In this document: positions 5,974 to 9,629 of the stretch, in pieces
Layout of the letters: the number at the start of each line of letters is the position of its first letter
Numbering within the stretch: position 1 is the first letter of the stretch
Assembly: GCA_938021445.1 (NCBI GenBank)
Contig: CALIGR010000153.1
Coordinates: 1-9,629, forward strand
DNA: 9,629 nt
Source of the DNA: an uncultured Candidatus Altimarinota bacterium
GTDB lineage: Bacteria; Patescibacteriota; Gracilibacteria; UBA4473
Direction of reading: 5' to 3'
Made by a program: the position numbers and the translations under genes
Notes under the pieces: model-generated
The model's database searches: none
What the model saw: only the letters and a program-made list of their open reading frames with translations
What the model was told of the DNA's origin: nothing

Positions 5974-6282
5974 ATGAAAAATCATTTCCCTAAAAGAGGT
6001 GAAATCTGGTTGATTGATTTATCTCGAAGTGAAGGGTCCGAACAAAGCGGAATTCGGCCATGTATCGCTATAGAGAAATCGCAAGGGAAGACGAACACAA
6101 CTATTATTATTCCGGCATCAAGAACTCGCCGCGATTGTACTTATGACTTAGGGAAATATGAGTTATTGCTCAATCAAGTTCGAGTGGTAGACACAGGTCG
6201 CCTGATTAAGCGACTCAGTCGTTTTGAACGGAAACCTACAGATGATCTTTGCTTGGCTCTTTATAAATATTTATGCTCATAA
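5974..6282 (+). CDS. MazF/PemK-family endoribonuclease toxin, no antitoxin adjacent
   Basis: This 102-residue protein is a more canonical MazF than the first: K-R-G-E-I-W-L-I-D-L at 7-16, the G-S-E-Q-S-G-I-R-P loop at 21-29 with the catalytic-type Arg28, I-I-I-P-A-S-R at 44-50, and the C-terminal N-Q-V-R-V-V-D-T-G-R-L-I-K-R-L (67-81). It probably cleaves mRNA or tRNA. I start at the ATG at 5974, just before the family's first strand; an upstream TTG at 5953 would put codons at the transcript start. No antitoxin-like reading frame exists in the 77 nt upstream or in the 378 nt downstream before the convergent antiporter. It is therefore solitary, controlled from elsewhere, or held in check by another means. 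Stable hairpins begin 8 nt after the stop. Confidence 0.88.
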   Translation: MKNHFPKRGEIWLIDLSRSEGSEQSGIRPCIAIEKSQGKTNTTIIIPASRTRRDCTYDLGKYELLLNQVRVVDTGRLIKRLSRFERKPTDDLCLALYKYLCS

Positions 6283-6289
6283 AAAGTTA

Positions 6290-6342
6290 ACGCTTAGCAC
6301 CAGGAGGTTCTAAGCGTCGGTCCGCGTGTTTATGACCACCGG
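6290..6342 (+). other. Two adjacent hairpins downstream of solitary toxin
   Basis: ACGCTTAG (6290-6297) pairs perfectly with CTAAGCGT (6310-6317). Next to it, CGGT (6318-6321) can pair with ACCG (6338-6341), or alternatively GGTC (6319-6322) with GACC (6334-6337). No T-run follows directly (the first run is TTTTTTT at 6372-6378), so this is not a standard terminator. It may stabilise the toxin mRNA 3' end or belong to an RNA. The rest of 6343-6429 is AT-rich and shows nothing I can name. Confidence 0.4.
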
Positions 6343-6429
6343 AAGTCACTAATATATTAATTTACCTATCGTTTTTTTGCAAGCTTAGGCCTGTTTGGAA
6401 CTTCAGTGAAAGTTAAGATTCAGGTACGC

Positions 6430-6466
6430 AAAAAAGTCCCCCGCGTGCTGTAGTAGCAGGCAGGGG
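6430..6466 (-). terminator. Intrinsic terminator on minus strand (end of antiporter transcript)
   Basis: Read on the minus strand, CCCC (6466-6463) pairs with GGGG (6441-6438) and TGCT (6458-6455) with AGCA (6449-6446). A GC/GC step and one wobble lie between, the loop is ACTAC, and AC plus six T follow (complement of the A-run 6430-6435). This would end a transcript entering from the antiporter gene, giving a 3' untranslated region of about 230 nt. The same bases are also part of the larger foldable block. Confidence 0.6.
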
Positions 6467-6616
6467 AGATGATGATCACAACTCTCAGTCTGCTCAGGCA
6501 AATCTCCGCCATATACAGTTTGAGTTGTGGTCGTTCCGGCTGGGTCCTAGAACGTTCTCTTCCCTGGGTAGGGAAAGATCATTCATCTCCCGGCCGAGCT
6601 ACTTAGAAGCTCGGTC
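6436..6616. ncRNA. Multi-branched structured RNA block (strand uncertain)
   Basis: A long-range helix pairs 6464-6477 with 6577-6591 (GGGAGATG.. with ..CATCTCCC, a single bulge). It encloses CACAACTC (6477-6484) with GAGTTGTG (6522-6529), CGTTC (6532-6536) with GAACG (6550-6554), and TTCCCT (6560-6565) with AGGGAA (6570-6575) around a GGGT loop. Flanking hairpins at 6438-6466 and 6591-6616 sit on both sides, giving a four-way-junction-like architecture of about 180 nt. A plus-strand RNA would end at the T-run 6622-6628; a minus-strand RNA would end at 6430 and be the 3' region of the antiporter mRNA. It matches no RNA class I recognise: no tmRNA T-arm, no RNase P or SRP core. No long reading frame fits it. 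Confidence 0.5.
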
Positions 6617-6628
6617 GTGACTTTTTTT
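6591..6628 (+). terminator. Intrinsic terminator on plus strand
   Basis: CGGCCGAGCT (6591-6600) pairs with AGCTCGGTCG (6608-6617 region) through a roughly 10-bp stem with one G-T wobble. Four bases later come seven T (6622-6628). It would end plus-strand transcription from the toxin gene or from the structured RNA before it runs into the antiporter gene. Confidence 0.6.
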
Positions 6629-6656
6629 GCTCCCGCCGACGTTAGTCGGCGGGGGC
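6629..6656 (-). other. Very stable 12-bp hairpin just after the antiporter stop codon
   Basis: CCCGCCGAC (6632-6640) pairs with GTCGGCGGG (6645-6653) around a four-base loop, and three more pairs (one wobble) extend it to 6629-6656. It begins 4 nt beyond the antiporter stop. On the minus strand it is followed by seven A rather than T, so it is unlikely to terminate transcription by itself. It could protect the mRNA 3' end from exonucleases. Confidence 0.55.
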
Positions 6657-6660
6657 GGAG

Positions 6661-7848
6661 TCAGGACGTCTTCATGTTCTTGGCCGCCATTTTCATGGTA
6701 ATCGGGGCCAGAACTGTCACCAGAATCACGGTGCCGGTGAGAACGGCGAAGCCCTCACCACTGATCCAGTTGTTGGCTTTCGCGATAGCGATAACCGCTA
6801 GGCCAACCTCTCCGCGCGAGGCCATTGCACAGCCTACCAACCAGCGGTTGAGGTGTCCTGGGAGGACGAATCCCGCAGCCAACTTCGTAATGAATGCGGC
6901 TGCGGAAAGTGCGAGAATTGCCGGAACGATCTCCGCACTCATGACACTCCAGTCCATCAGTAGGCCGACGGCGAAGAATGCAGGGGCATAGATCAGCTTG
7001 CCCAAGCTCTTGACGAGCCCTTCGAAATCGTGATCAGCCTTGAGAACCGCACCGGCGACGAAGGTTGCGATGATGGTTGCGATTCCGAGGTAGCCAGCCA
7101 GGGCCAGAGCGAGAGTGCTAACAGCACTAACGATCATGAAGGATCGTTCATCTCCTTTGACGGTTCGGTTGAACCAGCCGCCAATTAGGATGAACCCGCC
7201 AATGAAGCCGAGTCCGATGACGACTGGTTGAGCAAATCCCATGAAGGACAGTGCTCCGGATGCGGCGATCCCACCAAGAGCGGCGAGTGCAGCCATTCCC
7301 AGGATGTCATCGAGAACGGCGGCTCCGATTATGATTCTTGCCTCCGAGGTATCCTTGAGTTTGAGTTGCTCGAGAACTTGAAGACTGATACCGACGGAGG
7401 TAGCGGTCAACGCGACTGCGAAGGTCCCGATTTCAGCGATACTGCTGCTCTTCATCCAGTAGATAGCGAATAGTGCCCCAGCAATTCCGGGAAGGACGAC
7501 GCCTGTAATGGCGACCGTGATGGAATTTTTCAGCTCCTTTTTCATCTCTTTAAGGTCGGACTCAAGGCCCGCCTCAAAAAGAAGAACAGCCATTCCGATC
7601 GTACTCATGAGCGCGAGTCCGTGTGGGAAGTGAATCCACTGCTTGAAGTAAGCAACTCCGACGCCAATGATGAGGGCGCCGACAACGGTAGCTTGGCCAC
7701 ATTTCAGAGCGAGAAAGGCTCCAAAGAATGCAAGGAAAAAACTAAGGCCCCACATTCCAATGACAGCCGGGTCTCCGCCACCTCCAGCCGCGAAGGCTGG
7801 AGTTGCTAGGAATAAAGCCCCTATCAAGGCTGTAAGAATCAATCGCAT
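6661..7848 (-). CDS. CPA2-family cation:proton antiporter (NapA/KefB-type)
   Basis: A 395-residue membrane transporter exchanging Na+ or K+ for protons across the inner membrane. An N-terminal signal-like segment (M-R-L-I-L...A-T-P-A-F-A, 1-20) is followed by some 12 membrane helices. CPA2 hallmarks are L-L-F-E-A-G-L-E-S-D-L (89-99), L-T-A-T-S-V-G-I (147-154), the ion-binding pair D180-D181 in A-A-V-L-D-D-I-L-G-M, F-I-T-K-L (319-323; K322 may correspond to the lysine of electrogenic NapA-type members) and A-S-R-G-E-V-G-L (343-350). The paired aspartates favour electrogenic Na+/H+ exchange over KefB function; no TrkA-N regulatory domain is attached. The ATG at 7848 is preferred over 7878 because AAGGAG lies 9 nt before it. 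GC content is clearly above its neighbours and it alone stops with TGA, suggesting lateral acquisition. Confidence 0.93.
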   Translation of the reverse strand: MRLILTALIGALFLATPAFAAGGGGDPAVIGMWGLSFFLAFFGAFLALKCGQATVVGALIIGVGVAYFKQWIHFPHGLALMSTIGMAVLLFEAGLESDLKEMKKELKNSITVAITGVVLPGIAGALFAIYWMKSSSIAEIGTFAVALTATSVGISLQVLEQLKLKDTSEARIIIGAAVLDDILGMAALAALGGIAASGALSFMGFAQPVVIGLGFIGGFILIGGWFNRTVKGDERSFMIVSAVSTLALALAGYLGIATIIATFVAGAVLKADHDFEGLVKSLGKLIYAPAFFAVGLLMDWSVMSAEIVPAILALSAAAFITKLAAGFVLPGHLNRWLVGCAMASRGEVGLAVIAIAKANNWISGEGFAVLTGTVILVTVLAPITMKMAAKNMKTS

Positions 7849-7857
7849 TGTGCGACA

Positions 7858-7863
7858 CTCCTT
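7858..7863 (-). promoter_or_regulatory. Strong Shine-Dalgarno sequence of antiporter gene
   Basis: AAGGAG on the minus strand, 9 nt before the ATG at 7848, fixes the start codon. No other gene in the window has a comparable ribosome binding site. It lies only 5 nt from the 3' foot of the large leader hairpin. Confidence 0.8.
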
Positions 7864-7868
7864 GTTGT

Positions 7869-7927
7869 ACGCCCCCAAAGAGGCGGTGATATCAGCGGAT
7901 GCTGATACTCCTGCGCCTCGGGGGCGT
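7869..7927 (-). promoter_or_regulatory. Segmented 21-bp leader hairpin of antiporter mRNA (candidate cis-regulator)
   Basis: Three stacked helices form one element: ACGCCCCC (minus-strand 7927-7920) with GGGGGCGT (7876-7869), GAGGCG with CGCCTC (7919-7914 with 7885-7880) across a three-base TTT bulge, and TATCAGC with GCTGATA (7907-7901 with 7896-7890) closed by a four-base ATCC loop. An asymmetric internal loop carries CAGGAG (7913-7908) opposite TCAC. It sits directly upstream of the ribosome binding site. Position and shape suit a riboswitch or translational switch. Na+ and Li+ riboswitches control antiporters in other bacteria, but I cannot match this to their consensus. Confidence 0.55.
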
Positions 7928-7960
7928 TTGCCTGTTACGGCGCGGAGAAAAAGAGAACTT

Positions 7961-8000
7961 CGTTAAGCCCCTCTTGTTAAAGAGGGATTTAGGGAGATTA
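7961..8000. repeat. Hairpin resembling a dispersed intergenic repeat
   Basis: CCCTCTT (7969-7975) pairs with AAGAGGG (7980-7986) around GTTA, preceded by GTTAAG and followed by ATTTAGGGAGATT, which partly repeats the right arm. This is the layout of short palindromic repeats scattered between genes in many bacteria (C-rich arm, GTTA-like loop, G-rich arm, ATTTAGGG trailer). Membership is inferred from pattern only. It marks the upstream edge of the antiporter region. Confidence 0.4.
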
Positions 8001-8036
8001 ATTCTCTCATTCCCCACGCCGATCAAGGCACAGGTT

Positions 8037-8065
8037 TTGACAAAACACAACGGATCATCTACAAT
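8037..8065 (+). promoter_or_regulatory. Near-consensus sigma-70 promoter with no gene downstream
   Basis: TTGACA (8037-8042) and TACAAT (8060-8065) are 17 bp apart: a perfect -35 and a 5-of-6 -10 at ideal spacing. It points away from the antiporter and towards the 3' end of the minus-strand gene at 8137-8484, with no plus-strand gene to serve. Confidence 0.65.
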
Positions 8066-8071
8066 GAATTT

Positions 8072-8140
8072 GTTCTTACGAACCCATAAAACCCTCCCGT
8101 TCAATGCAATGAAAGACTTGTACAGGGGGGTGTTTTCTAT
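8072..8140 (+). ncRNA. Candidate small RNA
   Basis: A transcript from the promoter at 8037-8065 would start near 8072. It contains GTTC/GAAC (8072-8075 with 8080-8083, loop TTAC) and then ACCCTCC (8091-8097) pairing with GGGGGGT (8125-8131) with one wobble, followed by GTTTTCTATTT. That tail is a passable terminator, although the loop is long and the T-run interrupted. Read-through would make RNA antisense to the gene at 8137-8484. A 15-30-codon frame ending at 8156 overlaps but starts at or before the transcript start, so I do not call it a gene. Confidence 0.35.
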
Positions 8141-8484
8141 TTGGGATAGAAACTAATCAATTCGTACTGATTTCCCAACCCGACTTTGTTTTCGATGATG
8201 ACCATTCGATTAAAATGACTATCGAGTAAAAACCTATTTTTTACTCTAGCTGGCTTCAGTTCAAACTGCATAAAATACTCAAAGAACTCTACGAGTCTTA
8301 GTCTACGACTTAGATCTGTATGTGAGTAATCATGAATGGTTCCATCTAGTCCGTACTTTTTTATAAACCGGCCAAAGAAGATCTTTCTCCCATTTTTGAG
8401 AGTCAAAAATGGCTGACCATTCTTGGCTTTTGGGAAGGTTTCGATAATTTCATAGGCTTTGTGTGATATCAATTGGTGCTTCAT
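8137..8484 (-). CDS. Small basic protein of unknown function
   Basis: A soluble, basic 115-residue protein that I do not recognise. Visible features are F-L-T-L-K-N-G-R-K-I-F-F-G-R-F (26-40), Y-G-L-D-G-T-I-H-D-Y-S-H (44-55) with two histidines, a basic helix S-R-R-L-R-L-V-E-F-F-E-Y-F (59-71), a K-P-A-R-V-K-N-R-F-L-L-D (77-88) strand region, and a C-terminal pair of strands ending Y-E-L-I-S-F-Y-P-K. The pattern of scattered His, Arg and a final S-F-Y-P strand is reminiscent of small barnase/colicin-like RNase folds; this is a weak inference. I start at the ATG at 8484; the frame extends to a TTG at 8517 without support. A minus-strand promoter at 8633-8659 gives a leader of about 140 nt. Confidence 0.65.
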   Translation of the reverse strand: MKHQLISHKAYEIIETFPKAKNGQPFLTLKNGRKIFFGRFIKKYGLDGTIHDYSHTDLSRRLRLVEFFEYFMQFELKPARVKNRFLLDSHFNRMVIIENKVGLGNQYELISFYPK

Positions 8485-8583
8485 AGGTAAAAACCAACGT
8501 ATTTTTTTATCAGCCAAAAATCAAGTAAAGACTTTTTAGAAAAGGTAATTCTGAGTTTTAGCTGAAGTTTTTAAAAGTCACAT

Positions 8584-8606
8584 AGTTTAGTGCGTAGCAC
8601 TAAACT
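8584..8606 (-). other. Perfect 10-bp hairpin in the leader of the 8137-8484 gene
   Basis: AGTTTAGTGC (8584-8593) and GCACTAAACT (8597-8606) are perfect complements separated by three bases. It lies about 20 nt after the predicted minus-strand transcript start and 100 nt before the ATG. It could be an RNA hairpin, an operator or a partial terminator; no T-run follows on either strand. Confidence 0.5.
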
Positions 8607-8632
8607 GACCGAACTCGTCAAAGAGCGATAAG

Positions 8633-8659
8633 ATTATAACTATTTTACAAAAAAGTCAA
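8633..8659 (-). promoter_or_regulatory. Promoter of the 8137-8484 gene
   Basis: On the minus strand TTGACT (8659-8654) and TATAAT (8638-8633) are separated by 15 bp, slightly short but with a perfect -10 and a 5-of-6 -35. Transcription would start near 8626. It separates the small gene from the coupling ATPase gene upstream. The remaining sequence to 8747 is AT-rich and shows only the weak stem at 8712-8733. Confidence 0.5.
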
Positions 8660-8711
8660 TTCCCTGTTTAATTAAAAATAGAATGAGGCTTTTTGGAGAT
8701 TGAAAACTATC

Positions 8712-8733
8712 TGGTAATAAGAGTTTGTTACCA
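8712..8733 (-). terminator. Possible weak terminator of the coupling ATPase gene
   Basis: TGGTAA (8712-8717) pairs with TTACCA (8728-8733), a 6-bp stem with a 10-base loop, lying 14 nt beyond the stop codon. On the minus strand it is followed by GATAGTTTT, a poor T-run, so termination here is uncertain. Confidence 0.3.
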
Positions 8734-8747
8734 AAGTAGAGTGTTAT

Positions 8748-9629
8748 TTATGACTTCTTATCTTTTTTAGATTCTTCTGGTTTTGTTTCTTGTTTTTTGG
8801 TTTTTTTCTGACCGCCAGAGGGACGGTCACTACTGTTTTTCTTTTTTGGTTCGGATGACGTTGATTCTTTACCGGACTTATCTTTTTCAGAGCGACTCCA
8901 TCTATTGATTTTACTCTCTACATCCGCGCGAGGTTTGGCGTAGCGTTGGCGTGAGAAATTGATGATTTTTTGAGCGCGAACTTCTGGGTCTTCGTCGGTT
9001 TGAAGATCCGGAGGCGGCAGTGTGTCTGCCGAGAAAACAGGCGTGGTCATTCCGTCGACCATGACCCGGTTGTAGATTTTAAATTTTGGCAGTGACGCGA
9101 GATGAATGGGAAGGACTCGTTCTTCATCGAGCTGTTCAGAAAGTAGTTTTGCGTCATCAATTCCAACTTGAAAAGAGAGCAAGCTCCCGACATTTCCAAA
9201 GACGGCGGCACAGACTTCTTCACTCATCTGAGCGATGTATTGATTGGCCATGGTGAGGGCGAGCTTGTATTTTCGGGCTTCGGATAAAATAGTCGCGAAA
9301 GAGTCAGTCGCAAAATTTTGAAACTCATCGACGAAGAGGGAGAAATCACGACGTTCAGATTCAGGGATGTCGGCTCGACTCATCGCATCGATCTGAAATT
9401 TGGTAATGAGCATAGAGCCAAGCATGGTAGAGTTGTCTTCACCAATTTTTCCTTTTGAAAGATTAATAATGACGATCTTTCCGGTGTCCATGGCAAATCT
9501 TAGATCAAGACTTGATTTTGGCTGCCCCATAATATTTCGGATGATGGGTGAGGATAAAAATTGTCCGACTTTATTTTGGATTGGGCCAACGGCTTCGGCC
9601 AGTTTACTCGGAGGGAGGGCACTAAATTC
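8748..9629 (-). CDS. TraD/VirD4-like type IV secretion coupling ATPase, 3' part only
   Basis: The visible 293 residues are the C-terminal part of a gene that stays open to the right edge, so its start and the Walker A motif lie outside the window. L-F-V-D-E-F-Q-N-F is the Walker B region (acidic pair at visible residues 101-102), T-M-A-N-Q-Y the downstream glutamine motif, and I-V-I-I-N-L-S-K-G-K-I the usual strand before them. This is the TraG/TraD C-terminal domain of VirD4-type hexameric ATPases, which feed DNA or proteins to type IV secretion or pilus-like machines at the inner membrane. After L-P-P-P-D the last ~90 residues are disordered and Lys/Ser/Glu-rich (K-K-T-K-K, E-S-K-K-D-K-K-S), a possible nucleic-acid-binding tail. 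No relaxase or other conjugation gene is visible. Confidence 0.9.
   Translation of the reverse strand, partial: EFSALPPSKLAEAVGPIQNKVGQFLSSPIIRNIMGQPKSSLDLRFAMDTGKIVIINLSKGKIGEDNSTMLGSMLITKFQIDAMSRADIPESERRDFSLFVDEFQNFATDSFATILSEARKYKLALTMANQYIAQMSEEVCAAVFGNVGSLLSFQVGIDDAKLLSEQLDEERVLPIHLASLPKFKIYNRVMVDGMTTPVFSADTLPPPDLQTDEDPEVRAQKIINFSRQRYAKPRADVESKINRWSRSEKDKSGKESTSSEPKKKNSSDRPSGGQKKTKKQETKPEESKKDKKS

Noticed and set aside
6285..6320. Integron attC site (GTTAAC next to an 8-bp palindrome)
   Set aside because: The paired core sites and the second inner repeat are missing, no integrase is present, and the neighbouring genes are not cassette-like.
6549..6558. Perfect palindrome AGAACGTTCT as a LexA-type operator
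   Set aside because: The spacing does not fit GAAC-N4-GTTC sites, it is not at a promoter, and half of it already serves as a stem in the structured RNA block.
7869..7927. Fluoride riboswitch on the plus strand (GCTGATACTCCT resembles its 3' part)
   Set aside because: The 5' half of that aptamer is missing and no plus-strand gene follows; the same bases fit a simple leader hairpin on the antiporter strand.
6617..7966. Plus-strand open frames opposite the antiporter (for example 6617-6991, 7228-7473, 7667-7966)
   Set aside because: They are mirror frames of a GC-rich membrane gene with clear CPA2 motifs, and their translations have no protein-like pattern.
7899..8156. Plus-strand gene of about 85 codons, or a short gene from the ATG at 8064
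   Set aside because: The frame runs through the leader hairpin and repeat, and the ATG at 8064 overlaps the -10 box of the promoter that would have to express it.
1..9629. Recoded UGA (glycine) as in some candidate phyla lineages
   Set aside because: Long conserved genes are complete under the standard code with ordinary glycine codons; the rarity of TGA stops alone is not enough.
1..9629. CRISPR array, tRNA or rRNA genes, transposase
   Set aside because: No regularly spaced repeats, tRNA arms, rRNA-like stretches or transposase motifs were seen on either strand.

Overview
The window looks like a chromosomal segment from a host-dependent, small-genome bacterium of the Candidate Phyla Radiation (Patescibacteria). 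This is inferred from gene content and style only: many short membrane proteins without recognisable families, a TraD/VirD4-like coupling ATPase of the kind these genomes commonly carry, AT-leaning genes with almost no Shine-Dalgarno sequences, and very short or absent mRNA leaders. The standard genetic code applies: long genes such as the flavin reductase and the M48 protease read through with no in-frame TGA. Of 12 stop codons visible, 11 are TAA or TAG; the only TGA belongs to the gene that looks foreign.

Region by region. Positions 1-191 hold a structured RNA ending in a clear intrinsic terminator, followed by a small membrane protein (226-636, +). A Phd/YefM-type antitoxin and an overlapping MazF/PemK toxin (725-1292, +) come next, with their own promoter and operator-like palindromes. 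This toxin-antitoxin pair is bracketed by a 23-bp imperfect direct repeat (633-655 and 1289-1311). The repeat is the 3' end of rnhB, so the pair seems to have been inserted between the membrane gene and rnhB. rnhB (RNase HII) and an upstream membrane gene form a minus-strand pair (1289-2260).

Divergent from these are three plus-strand genes, each with its own promoter: an M48/HtpX-type membrane protease with an unusual C-terminal extension (2349-4112), a 100-residue unknown protein (4148-4450, probably leaderless mRNA), and a pyridine nucleotide-disulfide oxidoreductase (4505-5896). A second MazF-type toxin without an antitoxin follows (5974-6282, +).

From about 6283 to 8060 the character changes. 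A CPA2-type cation:proton antiporter (6661-7848, -) has higher GC, the only strong Shine-Dalgarno sequence, the only TGA stop, and elaborate RNA structure on both sides: a 21-bp segmented hairpin in its leader, and a multi-branched foldable block with terminators on both strands beyond its 3' end. It reads as a laterally acquired cassette. Beyond it lie a dispersed-repeat-like hairpin, a near-consensus plus-strand promoter driving a possible small RNA, a small unknown minus-strand gene (8137-8484), and the 3' part of a TraD/VirD4-like ATPase that runs off the right edge (8748-9629, -).

I did not find a CRISPR array, rRNA, tRNA or transposase. The strongest candidates for something undescribed are the structured RNA block at 6430-6656, the rnhB-tail duplication around the toxin-antitoxin pair, and the antiporter leader hairpin.
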